From: Dromaius novaehollandiae | Taxonomy: Eukaryota; Chordata; Aves; Casuariiformes; Dromaiidae | NCBI RefSeq assembly: GCF_036370855.1 | Contig: NC_088102.1 | Span: 65,171,601 to 65,235,600 of the forward strand | Reading direction: 5' to 3' | Length of the DNA stretch: 64,000 bases | Part shown: piece by piece, positions 15,301 through 35,100 of the stretch | Layout of the letters: each line of letters opens with the position of its first letter | Numbering within the stretch: the first letter of the stretch is position 1 | Notes under the pieces: generated by a model | The model's input: the letters and a program-made list of their open reading frames with translations, nothing else | What the model was told of the DNA's origin: nothing | The model's database searches: none | Made by a program: the position numbers and the translations under genes

Positions 15301-15778
15301 CTGACTGTTCTTAAAAATCAGGAAATAAGACTACAGTCCTCATTGTAGGGAAGAAACTCCTACAGTTATAAATATACCTGAAGAACAGCACCTATCAAAA
15401 AACAGAACTGCTGCACACAAAGCGCAAGAGCAATAGATCAAAAGAAGGGGCATAGCTCATTTTGTTGGACTCCAGCAGGAAATCTGTTTTTCTCCCTTCC
15501 GGGGAGGTGGCGGCGGGGGGGGAAACTATTGTTTGTTTGTTTTGTTTTACAAGGTACCCTTAAACATGAATCTCCAACAAGCTACAGCAAAGTCATGGAA
15601 AACCTTCAAATAGCAAAGCATATCCAGTATCTTACACACCTGATGCAAAGTTTCGGTTCGAGTAAACCTGCACAGTTTTCATAGCTTTAGTATCACTTTA
15701 CATCACCTGAGCATCAGACCTATTCTGCAGATGCTATCAAAATCCATTATGCTTACAAGCCCTAGAGAAACACACAAC

Positions 15779-15823
<45 letters not shown>

Positions 15824-18487
15824 AGGCAACTCCTTTACATGGCGGGGGGAACAGCCCTAGCTTCTCATTTCTGGGGCAATAACTATCTTTGGTACTTTAT
15901 TTTGTAAGTCTGCTTCATCAGATAGACTCCATTAACAGTAGTTGAAGAGTATGACTTAAAGCCTGCTAAGATCACCAGACTTTTTTAAGTTGCTGGAAGC
16001 AATATAAAAGTACAGAGCTATAAAGCACAATTTCTTTTGAATCTTTACCTCAATCTTTTGTGGAATCAAGCATGGACATGAAATTTGAGGAACTCCTAAT
16101 TGTCCAAAAGAGTTAGACCCACAGGAGAGAACTAGGCCAGTTCCTGCAAAATGAAACGTTAGAGCCTGTTCAGCTTGGAGCACGACAGTGTATTTGTGAG
16201 CACGAGCAAAGCACTATAACATTCCAGCAAAAGAACAGGCAAAACAGCACTGCCAAATAGCTCAGGAAAAAAATACCCTAACATCTCCCCTTCCAAAGCT
16301 CCTGAGGTCATAGGCTTCTGGTCTTACAAGCCATATTCAGTAAAGGCCTGAAGCTCACTGGGATATAAGGAACTGAACAATTTAATCTGCAGTGTGTGTA
16401 TCTTCAAACCTATGAGCATTTATGCGCTGCACAAGCACTAGCAATGCAGAGCCTTCAGCTGCTTCTCTACATTGTAGTACTTCTTCAGGTATTAGGGAGA
16501 CATATTTACCTATTAATATGATTGTAAAGTCCCAACCACAAGCAATTTGTGTCACGCAAAAGCCAGACAGGGCAGTGCACAAAGTGAAATGCAGTGCATC
16601 CTCTGAGTGATTCAATCCCAACTGTCCTTCTCTGTTATGGCCACATACAAAGAGCTCTCCAGCATCTGGAAAAAAAAAGAAAAATCAAGTTCCAGTTCAC
16701 AACAAACTAAAAAGAAAAAAGCATATGCCATGAGATCCTATGACAAATAAGGACTGTGATTATATATCATTGTAGGTACTGCAGTCAAACAAAGAGAAAT
16801 AAAACACTTATTTCTGATGCATCAGAAATATATCTCCCTCCTGAGTGAACACAGCTAGAGAGAGCTGGATTGTCAAGGGAGACAATCTGTACTGTAAGAC
16901 AGGCATCTCTCAGCAAGACCTGTGATAAAGTTTTTCATCCCATTCACAGCCCTCTCCATAACCCTTCTTTTCCCTAGTGAACTATGATATACTGCAGAAC
17001 CATTCAGAGACCAGATGTTATTTTCTGCTCCTTAACTTAAAATTTCACAGAATTGAATAACCTCCCACTTGACTCCCCTACCCCCCACCCCCCCAAGTAC
17101 AGAAAAATAGCGACTTTGTATGAAAAGCTGTGGTCTGAATCAGGTTAAGAAATAGTCCTCACAGCCATAAAGTAACCACAGAAGATAAACAAAACAGATG
17201 AATTTCCCCAAAATATTCAGTTAACAGGTAGAAAGGACCTGTTCTGCAACAAAGAATTAGTACTTACTCAGAAACAGAAGCCACAGATAGATGGCAGCAC
17301 AAAATCAATAGAAAGACACAGCCAGGGGAAAAAAAAAAAAAAAAAAGCATCTAGAAGTCATACACCCTTGCAAGTGCAATGCTTTTACCAGTGATAACCG
17401 CAGAGTGTCCTCCTCCTCCAGTAATGCTTTTAAAACCTTGATATTTGCAGGAAACATCTTTCAGTGACTGAGGTACCAGCACATCCTCTTTATGACCAAG
17501 ACCAAGTTGTCCATAGCTGTTCGCACCCTTCAAATACATACAAAAAAATGTTGAAAAAAAAATGAAAGAAGAGACACAAGTCTGCTCCTAAAAAGGAACA
17601 AGCTTATCTGGGGCATGTCACAGGTTAACCTGCCAACATTTGCTCCTCAAAATCCCAAAGGGGAAAATCTTCATTCCTACAGTCATCACATGGGCCCTCC
17701 ATTTCACCTGTGCTCTTCCTGTCCACCTGCTCTCTTTTTTCCCCCACCAACCCTGAGATACAGCACCTGGTGCATCTTAAAAGGGCACATTTAGCAATAA
17801 ACGCTCCATACCTACAAAAACAGCAAGAGCACTGGGCTGCTCACCGCTGCTGTTAACAGGTGGATGTGATTGCAGGACTCGAGCTCAACAGGCAGACCAG
17901 GTGGGTGCCTGATAGACCCTATTAAAGGCAGGCAGCTTTCAGGTGTGCTAGTATTTAACAGGCACACCATGTTTTTTAGAAAGCTAGTCACAAGACCTCA
18001 CTTTCATTTGTAAAATACAATAAATTCTCAAGACCTCAAAAACAGGAAAACTGAGATAAGATGTACAAAGACAACTAGCATCTGAGGAACTGAGAGACAC
18101 ACATCTCTACCTTAACACTAAAGTGCCTATCTTTATTTACTCTTCCAAGAGTAGGGGCTATTACCGAGCATGGCTATTGCAGAGCAAAGGGGGGGGGGGG
18201 GCAGATATGCACACACCGGCTCTCAGCCCCCCTTTGCCCTCAGGTAAAGCCCCGGCTCCGAGGAACCGCGAGGAGCCTTGCTCCCTCAGAGCAGCTCAGG
18301 CTTGCGCCCCAGGACAAACTGCAGCGCGGCCCGCGGCTCCCGCCGGCCCCCGCTTCCCCCTGGAGGGGCAACCCCCACCCCCACCCCGACCCGGCGCTGC
18401 CGCCGCCGCCGCCGCCATCTCGCGGCGACAGGCGAGACCCCGCCGCGGCGGGCCACCACCTACCCAGGCGAAAAGCGCCCGCTCCAT
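9187..18487 (-). CDS. SERGEF: SERGEF, secretion-regulating guanine nucleotide exchange factor (DelGEF), exons 1-8
   Basis: RCC1-like beta-propeller protein. In mammals it binds the exocyst subunit SEC5 and modulates secretion; exchange activity is inferred from RCC1 homology. Eight exons chain without a frame break: 18487-18464, 17527-17389, 16665-16510, 16143-16049, 13716-13656, 12235-12122, 11780-11718 and 9345-9187, together 811 nt (270 codons plus one base), against 458 residues in human. All introns are GT-AG. Blade motifs are clear: GANSYGQLGLGHKEDV, then GHNREGQLGL, CGSNSFGQLGVP, VFQWGTG, YVWGSNKHGQLV and WSGWTHLVAQT. The start ATG is followed by only seven codons before the first donor, so the N-terminus is shorter than human, which has an Ala-rich insert before ALFAW. 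The 3' exons are outside the window. TPH1 lies directly upstream in the same orientation. Confidence 0.95.
11718..11780 (-). CDS. SERGEF: SERGEF exon 7
   Basis: 63-nt exon reading GLEDVKVKRVAASSYHSVSL, aligned to human GLENSKAMCVLAGSDHSASL. Acceptor TTCTCTAG|GC, donor ACAG|GTAGGC. Too short to be seen as an open frame; found by homology and phase. Confidence 0.9.
12122..12235 (-). CDS. SERGEF: SERGEF exon 6
   Basis: 114 nt reading ESGSVFQWGTGMASRAKRA and then KTLPLFLTAKEPCGVT, the counterpart of human SGIVFQWGTGLAS and TLPLFFTAKEPSRVT. The acceptor is TCTGGAAAG|AG; the donor is ACAG|GTAATC. The acceptor is purine-rich close to the junction, but the phase matches exon 5 exactly. Confidence 0.88.
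13656..13716 (-). CDS. SERGEF: SERGEF exon 5
   Basis: 61 nt reading SLKEKVVDIAAGLRHALAAT, matching human HKEKVVCIAAGLRHAVAAT. Acceptor TGTGCTTAG|TC, donor ACAG|GTGAAT. Confidence 0.92.
15783..15821. repeat. 39-bp A homopolymer
   Basis: The longest homopolymer in the window, in SERGEF intron 4. No retroposon body, target duplication or CR1 tail is recognisable next to it. Other intronic A runs at 12855-12877, 17329-17346, 21084-21105 and 54199-54211 are similar but shorter. Confidence 0.9.
16049..16143 (-). CDS. SERGEF: SERGEF exon 4
   Basis: 95 nt reading GTGLVLSCGSNSFGQLGVPQ through IPQKIE. Acceptor TTTTGCAG|GA, donor GAG|GTAAAG. Confidence 0.95.
16510..16665 (-). CDS. SERGEF: SERGEF exon 3
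   Basis: 156 nt reading DAGELFVCGHNREGQLGLNH through IACGWDFTIILI, an RCC1 blade. Acceptor TTTTTCCAG|AT, donor ATAG|GTAAAT. Confidence 0.95.
17389..17527 (-). CDS. SERGEF: SERGEF exon 2
   Basis: 139 nt reading GANSYGQLGLGHKEDVLVPQ through ITGGGGHSAVIT, the first RCC1 blade, almost identical to human. Acceptor TTTGAAG|GG, donor ACTG|GTAAAA. Confidence 0.95.
18464..18487 (-). CDS. SERGEF: SERGEF exon 1, coding part
   Basis: Only eight codons, MERALFAW, then a donor TGG|GTAGGT in phase 0 with exon 2 (GGT GCG AAC). Human starts MEREPSA, has an Ala-rich stretch, then ALFAW, so both ends of exon 1 are recognisable and the middle is missing. It lies in a CpG island, as expected of a first exon. 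Confidence 0.85.
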
Positions 18488-18572
18488 AGGGCCAGCGGCG
18501 GCGGCCCCGCGCCCTTCCCGCCGCCCCGCAGGAAGAGGCGGGACGGGGGCGGGCTCCGGTGGCGCCCCTCCC

Positions 18573-18824
18573 CGGCCGTTGGGCGCGCGGCGGCCGTTGG
18601 GCGCGCGGCGGCCGTTGGGCGCGCGGCGGCCGTTGGGCGCGCGGCGGCCGTTGGGCGCGCGGCGGCCGTTGGGCGCGCGGCGGCCGTTGGGCGCGCGGCG
18701 GCCGTTGGGCGCGCGGCGGCCGTTGGGCGCGCGGCGGCCGTTGGGCGCGCGGCGGCCGTTGGGCGCGCGGCGGCCGTTGGGCGCGCGGCGGCCGTTGGGC
18801 GCGCGGCGGCCGTTGGGCGCGCGG
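18573..18824. repeat. 18-bp GC-rich minisatellite, 14 perfect units
   Basis: CGGCCGTTGGGCGCGCGG is repeated exactly 14 times (252 bp) with no mismatch seen. It starts 86 bp upstream of the SERGEF start codon and so lies in the promoter or 5' leader. Because 18 is a multiple of three, it creates long spurious open frames on both strands (RPLGAR or RAQRPP repeats). On the minus strand each unit contains CAACGG, the MYB core (YAACKG), and a GCGCGC stretch. The perfect identity suggests recent expansion or a copy number that varies between individuals; an assembly effect is possible. Confidence 0.97.
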
Positions 18825-19045
18825 GTTTCGCCTAACGAATTCTCTCAGGGGCACCACTGCCGTCCCCGCTTCCCCCCCCCCGCCCCCGGCCTCTTTTCAC
18901 GACTGATTGAGCCGTTAAAAACGAGGCAAAACAAGTCCCTTCTCAGAGACAGGTACACAATTCCCAACGGATTGCAGTCGTGTGCAGAGTAGCTGAAGCA
19001 CAGCCCGAAACACATAAACTGTCAGGCAGAAGTGAACGGTTCGTG

Positions 19046-19051
19046 TTTATT
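19046..19051 (-). terminator. TPH1: Distal poly(A) signal AATAAA, probable TPH1 end
   Basis: Canonical hexamer 222 bp from the edge of the SERGEF minisatellite. A second AATAAA is at 19118-19113. Confidence 0.5.
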
Positions 19052-20372
19052 GCTACAGTGTTGAATTAAAAGCTCTGGTGCTTCTACAACAATAACCAGC
19101 AAGTCATCAGTGTTTATTTCATTGACACTTTAAGCCTCCACAATAGTTTTGAAATATTTAAATTATTACTGCTCTACATAGCCAGAGGTTTGGATGCAAT
19201 GAAGCTAAACACACATTGTTAATACCAAGAAAATACATTCATCTGTTTCAGTAGTTTCCTTCTTAAATTTTTTGTTCAACTAGTGCGAATAAAGATACAA
19301 TTGCTGTTTTTCCAATATATTTGAAATCGGTGCTAATTTAGCAGATATAAGGTTTCCTACTTAAAACACACATAATTTAAAGATGTGTGGTAACAGATAT
19401 TATGCATCTTTCAACAACATAATCCAATCTCTGTTAAAAATGCAGTTTAACACTATTTTCACAGAAGCAAGCAAAATAGATCCTCCCTTATCACCTGCTT
19501 AGAAGTAGGTTCCTTCTTTAAAAAGGGGAAAACTTGTAAAATCTATTTAAAAGTGAGATGCAAGCCATAAACATTGTAGACTATTTCTGTATGTCCTAAA
19601 GGTAAAAGTACATCCATAGAAAGAGCAATGCTGGGTTGATAAAGTCACAGAAAAGAGACGAAGCTTTGATTTAAACAGTGAATGCATTTCGGAGACACCG
19701 GACCAGTGCTTGCACATGGAGCAGGTATCGCCTACGCAAAGGCATATGAAACACAAACTGAACTTCAAGCACCTTCTTCAAAGTCCTTCCAGCTTCTCAA
19801 AGTGTTGGATGAGGGTACCTTGTGCTACCTTTAAGTTTTCAGCCCATTTTACCAGTGACCTTCATAGCTGCAAACCATGGATTTTTTGATAAGTTCTACA
19901 TACAAAGATACAGTTCCTAGCATGCTATTAAATATACCCTACCCATCAGAGATCTCCCACTCAGATGTATTATATCCTTTCCATATATTCATTTCATATA
20001 TGTGGCTGGCAGAGACAGCACTGCTTACTGCTTCATAAGCCACCCTCTGAAGCATCTGATCCCATTCCTGATACACAGACCACAGTTTTGCTCCAGACTA
20101 GTAATTTCTATATTCTCTTAGTAGCTTCTCGTGGGCAACTCCAGGCCTTTTTTTAATCCAAGAATGATTACAGGGGCAGGGAGGGGGGAGAAATACATTT
20201 TGTAAGGGACTTTAAAACAGAAAAACAGGATAAAATGATTAACCTTATGAGCCATTAATTTGTCCATTTGTAAAGGTAAGAGTTGTGTATACAAACACAT
20301 TTCATGCCTAGAATGAAACCAATGAGCAAAAGAAAAAAGTTGACCAATTGCACCACACTGCCACTTGGGGTG
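19046..20372 (-). other. TPH1: TPH1 3' untranslated region (inferred)
   Basis: It follows the TPH1 stop codon. Two AATAAA signals on the minus strand (19118-19113 and 19051-19046) give a 3' UTR of about 1.3 kb. A nearer ATTAAA lies around 20150. Which is used cannot be told from sequence alone. No other gene was seen here. Confidence 0.6.
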
Positions 20373-29774
<9,402 letters not shown>

Positions 29775-32006
29775 GTAATTAGACTTATTTAACTAAACAC
29801 AAGTAAAAAAACATTTTTTTGAATGAGTAGTAGTGCAAAAAGTGTAAAGCTTATATTTCAGTTTATCTTGGTATAACACAGAGCTTTGATTGATCAATCA
29901 CAAGAGAAAAGGTACCAGTCAAATCACTGTACACATTAACAGGCATAAACTCAGGTGCACAGAGGATCTGTGTGGGCTGGGAATGAAATACAATTTTATT
30001 TTTTTCTTCTATTTAGACCATTTTGAAAAAACCTTTGGTAGTTCTCTAAGATGCAGAACCTGTTTTCTAAGTGTAGCATATAATTCATGTTGGTACTTCT
30101 ACAAGGCTTTAAAAGTCAGCAGAAATAATGAGTTGAGTAAGTTACTTGTTACCAAATTTGATTAACTGTGACAAAGAGATTAATCCAAAACCCATTGGAC
30201 AAAGCTACAAAAAGACAAATCAGGCTTTAATAGATATGAAATGAAAAATCATTGCTATTCTCTTACTACTTAATTTTAAACCATTGCTTTTTACAGAGAA
30301 AGCAGACAAAACTTAAAAGAGCTAAAGCGCTGTACTGACCAGACTCTTGCTGACCGTCACCACAGCCCTACTCTATTCAACCACAACAGAGAGATTCTGT
30401 CGGTTCTCCTAATTCACATGCCAAATCCTTACAATAAATCCCAAATCTCACTCTGAAAATTCTCAGACAGGCAACAGTGCAGGACCACATGGTTTTATAC
30501 GTTACTATGTTCCTGACTGCGTTGAAATCAGCGGATACAGAGATCATGTTCTTAGCTAAATCTAATCAGGCCATAAATAAAAGTAATACAGAAACTATTA
30601 AGAGTCTGGAAAATGCAAAGTAAAAGAAAAAGTACTTGAGACAGAGCCTCTGCTTCTAACTCTCCTTTGTTCAAATCTTGTGAAAATAAACCAAAAAAGG
30701 TGAGGTTTCTGAAAGAGCCAGTGAGGAAGGGCAGAGATTGCGTGAGGACACGGTTGCTATTTGGAACTGATTTGATATAGTTAGCAGTTAAGACAGTTAT
30801 CTGGTTGACAACTTATCTGGGAATGGAAAGAACAAGAGCAACAACCATAAAAGTACAATCAAAATGCAACAGTTCTGTTGATTTCCTTCTATAGTCTCTC
30901 CAAATTTTAAAGCTAATAATAATAAGAAGAAAGTTAAATAGTTCTAGCTATCTATGAAGATATGATCTTACGGGTGACTGCTACTAGATGTCACATTACA
31001 AGTGAAATTTTCCAACCACACTAAAAATTCTTCCTGGCATTTCATTGCAAGATACCAAACCTAAAGCTGTGCTGTGAACAAAATTTTATTTGGCTTGCAA
31101 AGACCTGGAAGATATGGAAAAACTATCGCATGCTGAACTTCATTTATTATAATCAGTTCTCCCGTTTTCACAGAGCTGGACAGGGCAGCATCCGTAACAG
31201 CGGCCAACAGACAAGTGTTGATTTTCTCTAGTCTTGTCTGACCTGCTGGGTATAGTCACATTGTAACACAAAATAACGCAGTTTGGGGTTTCTCTGGGAT
31301 GTCACACCTCTACCTGCTAAGCAACAACGCAACAGAAGTTATTTTTGTGATACCTTAGTTTTCCTCTGCTTGCAAGTGGATTTTACCAAGTTATCTAGTT
31401 TTCCCCTGCTTTCCAGAAACGCCAGCACCGCTCAACATTGCTCGCACCCAAATCCCAACCGCACCGGGCATTTCCACCGGCGCTGGGGAAGCGTCCCGGG
31501 CTTCGTACCGTTCTCCCCGTGACCGGCGCCAGAAAAGCGCCCTTCTCTCCCCAGAAGGGATGCTCCGGGAACCGCGGCGGAGAGGCCAGCCGTCGCCACG
31601 GGCCCAACGCAGCCAACGGTTTTAACTTCAGAAAAGCAGCTTTTCCTGCGAGACAGCACTTGCTCCCACCGGTTTCTCGCCCCGGTTTGTGCCCCAGGGG
31701 CTCCTCGGGGAGCAGCCGCGGTAGCTCCCCCGAGCGCGCAGACAGCAGCGGCTAAGATTAAGCGAGGAGCTACCAAGTCCCCCCGGGGCACCCGCTCTAA
31801 CCCCGCTAGGCGCAAGACATCAGCGGGAAGCTTGTGCAAACAACCGACAGCCAGGCTCAAGAACTCCCTACCGGGGCTCTGCGCCCAGGGAGGGACCGAG
31901 GAGCCCCGCGAAACCCGCCTCGCCGGAGCGGCTCCCCCTTCCCGGCGCGACCCAGGGGGCCTCCTACACCTGCTGCCCGGGCTAACGCCGCCCCGCCCCG
32001 TCTCAC

Positions 32007-32072
32007 CTGGGCGCCGGGCGCCGAGTCGAAGGAGCCGCCGCGCCGGGGCCCCTCAGCCCTCGCGGGCTGCAT
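32007..32072 (-). CDS. TPH1: TPH1 exon 1, candidate in-frame N-terminal extension
   Basis: The ATG at 32072 (G at -3) opens 22 codons ending exactly at a consensus donor CAG|GTGAGA, phase 0. Spliced to exon 2 it stays open through LNKSNY into MMIED, giving 28 extra residues. The extension reads MQPARAEGPRRGGSFDSA then PGAQ. Human TPH2 begins MQPA, then has ARRGFSLDSA and later LNKPN before its ACT domain, so the order MQPA - RRGxS - DSA - LNKxN is shared. Seen: frame, splice sites and similarity. Inferred: translation. The alternative is an untranslated first exon, as in the human annotation. Confidence 0.6.
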
Positions 32073-32151
32073 CGCGGCGGGGAGCGCGGCCGGCGGCCGC
32101 CGCGCCGGGGCTTTATGCAGGGGGCAGGAGCCGCCCCTAATCTCCTATGCA

Positions 32152-32196
32152 GGGAGGAGGAGGAGGAGGAGGAGGGGGAGGAAGGGGGGCGGGGAG
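32152..32196. repeat. GGA-repeat / G-run tract upstream of TPH1
   Basis: About eight GGA units followed by G5-G6 runs on the plus strand. It lies immediately upstream of the TPH1 promoter elements and has G-quadruplex or H-DNA potential. Confidence 0.85.
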
Positions 32197-35100
32197 AGCC
32201 CGCGGGGGCGGCTGCCGGCGGGGCCGTGGCACCCCCGGCCCGGACGGGGCGAGCTGGGGCACTGCGGATCGGGGAGCCCAGCAGGAAACTGATTTTTAGG
32301 GGAACCAAGGTTTGCTTTCTTCTTAATAATTCCCACTGAAAGCTTGTTTCCCAGCAGAAGAAAAACACCCAGCAGCACCTACCAGCCACCTATAGTTTCT
32401 TACCCACAGGAAAAGAAGAAAAAAAAAGACAAAAGGAGGTGTTTTCCCTTTTGAACTAGTTCTCCCTGCCCATCTAAATAAAGGAGATTAAGGCTGAGAC
32501 GATTTGGGTGCGGGGAGCAGAGGAGACTTATTTTCCCCGTGGGTGTTGCGAGGAACAGGAATTGGTGCCTCACGAGCCGCGGCGCTGCGAGGGGCCGGGG
32601 GCAGCGGGGCCACCTGCCCGCCGCTGCGACCTCACACAGCTTCCCAACAACCTGCATCTCTCCGTCAGAAACGAATACGTAAGTAGCCCCTCAGAAATGG
32701 CAAGCGCACACTGCCTAATAAAGAAGAGGCTGTGAGGGCTGGATCCGCAACTGAGGTAGATCAGCAAAGTTGCTCGAAAGACTGCGGCTGAGCTACGCAA
32801 AATCAGTAGCCCAGAGAAAGAGCTGCCCTCGGTGTCCTGCAAAGCTGCTGTAAAAGCGAATATTGCAGGTTTCAGTCTCAAAGAGAAAAAAGCACACAGG
32901 GGCTAGATGCATGAAGCACTTGGCTAAAAATAACAGTGCATTTGTAGCTATGAAAATAAACAGCAGCACCTTACTTACTCTCTTTTGGAAAGCATTCTTG
33001 TGCATACAGCAAGAACAGCTGTACCTTTCAACTGACATGAATCACTCATTCTATATATTTTATATATGCATATCTTGAATCGCTTATATTACAAATATAT
33101 ACATATATATTTATTTATATTTTAGAAACTGTCACTGGTTTTAGACTCCAATAAGCCCAGTCCTCATATTCTTCTCTGAGGTTGGACTTGGCAACAACTT
33201 TAAGATGAGAGGATTTGCTGTGACAGAAAAAGAGGAGCAGAAACATCACCCAGGAACATAATCTCCTGGAGGTTTCAGGGGTTGGGGGGTGGTTGTTTTT
33301 GCGTTGGGCATGGGGCTGTCCAAAAACAAAGGGATTCTGGTATTTTGCTAGGTTTTCTTTGAAAGGTAGGTTTTTAATTAACATTGAAAGCCAGTTTTAT
33401 CCTAATTTACACGTGTCTGAAAAATCTCTTCAATTTTTTTTTCTCTTCAGTGCCTAAAACACTGAAACCTTGATTCTAGCTGGTTCTTTAAGACAGTGGT
33501 ATAATGCAACTGGTAAATGATAATGACATAGCTAATAATCAGGCCAATGTCTAACTGAGTAAGAAAAGATTTTTGTCTAACTGATAGGGACTGATAGACA
33601 TGGTCCCACCGTTCCTAGACCATATGTTGTTCTAATAGTTCTGATCTGAAACAAGCAAAGGATAATAAACTCACATTGCCATACTGATACAGATCCAAAC
33701 TGGGAGGCAAAATTCCCACTCGTGTCCACCCAAAGTAGGTTCACCAAGACCTGCGAGATGAGACTACTCTGAAGAAAAAGGCTGCAGAGAGCTAAGGGAG
33801 GAGGAAAGGCTGGACAAGCAGAGCTTTACAAGCTCCTCAGGGCAAATTTTCCTTTGCTCACTCTGCGGCCTGTGTCTCAGACACCATCCAAAAAATGTCG
33901 GGCACCCTCTCTTCTTTGGGGGGGTTTCACAGGGAAGGGGTGGAGCTGCAAGATGAGGCATCAATTTTGTTAGGCTAACAAAAGGGTCAGGAAGCCAAGT
34001 TGAGATTACATGTAAGGAAAAACGTGATTGAAAAGGCTATTTTCTAGCTTTTGGTAGAAAAAGGACTCATCAGAAAATCCAGGCATGAATTTTCTAATCA
34101 GCTAAGGTGGTTTTAGCATTACTTGGGCAGATTACACGATCCAAACCATATGATAGGAGTCACAGTTGCACTTTCATCTCCCAGGTCCATATCTGAGCCT
34201 GAGGAACTCCCAGTTATTGGGGAAAGACAGCGTGATTTTAGCTCATCCTTTGTCCTAGAAGACACTGCACTTCAAACAATCCTGTTTCCAAGAGGACCTC
34301 TGTGGGGCAAAGGTGACTAGCTCTGCCCTTTAAACACAGCACAGCACTGAAAGAGCATGTGTACAAGTCATGATATAGCTAGAAAAGCCACTTTATTCCA
34401 GTCTGCTAATGGGATATATTTCATTATCAGGTGTTTCAATTTTCTCTTAATAAAGAAAATGCAATATTTATTCACTATACGCCTTAGCTCTACAGCAGAC
34501 ATATCACTTCCTTCTTCCAGAACAGCTCTCTTCAACAAATAAGCTGACTCAAAAAGCAAACAATTCATATTATCTTTACAAAGACTCTTTAGCATACAAG
34601 ATCCTGATATTAATAATGAATCTGTAAACATTGGCACAGTAAGATATTTGTGATAGAGTATGACTGTCAGTTTTCCCTAGTTCATCATATGCAGTAACAA
34701 TAACTAATACGTCACTCTGCGTATGATTTTTGGAATTACACAATAGGTAGCTCTCTAAAAGCTTTGAGAGGAACTGGATAGATTATATGATAAAAACAAA
34801 GCTTCTTCAAATGCAAATAAATATCTTTTATTTGGAAAACTCCTGGGATCAGGTTGGCATGCTAGGTTTCTAGCACTTCCTGACGGCAGCCAGGTTGGAC
34901 CTCCCAAGCTTTCTTTTTGATCAAAATCTTCTGCTCTGATCCTTGACAAAAATTGAAAGAAAACACAAAAAGCAATTCTCTGCCAGATTTTCTCAGGCTT
35001 CAGAAGACATTTGAGTTCCAATCATTTTACACTGTGAATGAAGATTTAGTTTGCGTACTCTTTTACTCCGATCTGCTTTTCCCTCCCCTTCAAACTGACT

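Larger units (their letters stand above)
18190..18900 (-). promoter_or_regulatory. SERGEF: CpG island and probable promoter of SERGEF
   Basis: A sharp GC- and CpG-rich block within AT-rich DNA that covers exon 1 and its upstream side. Between the start codon (18487) and the minisatellite (18573), the minus strand shows a GC box (CCCGCCCCCG) and an E2F-type GGCGGGAA. No TATA box is seen, as in a housekeeping gene. The exact transcription start is not determined. Confidence 0.8.
31430..32300 (-). promoter_or_regulatory. TPH1: CpG island and promoter of TPH1
   Basis: GC-rich block around exon 1. Upstream of the ATG on the minus strand are a TATA-like GCATAAAG (about 32118-32111), a GC box GGGGCGG (about 32137-32131) and GAGATTAG (32144-32137), the complement of CTAATCTC, which resembles an OTX/CRX site. 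If the TATA-like element is used, the leader before the exon 1 ATG is only about 10-20 nt. The island extends 600 bp into intron 1. Confidence 0.7.

Noticed and set aside
18123-18992. Long open frames on both strands (289 and 205 codons) across the minisatellite
   Set aside because: They arise because an 18-bp unit without stops keeps all frames open; the translations are RPLGAR, GRWARG or RAQRPP repeats with no domain.
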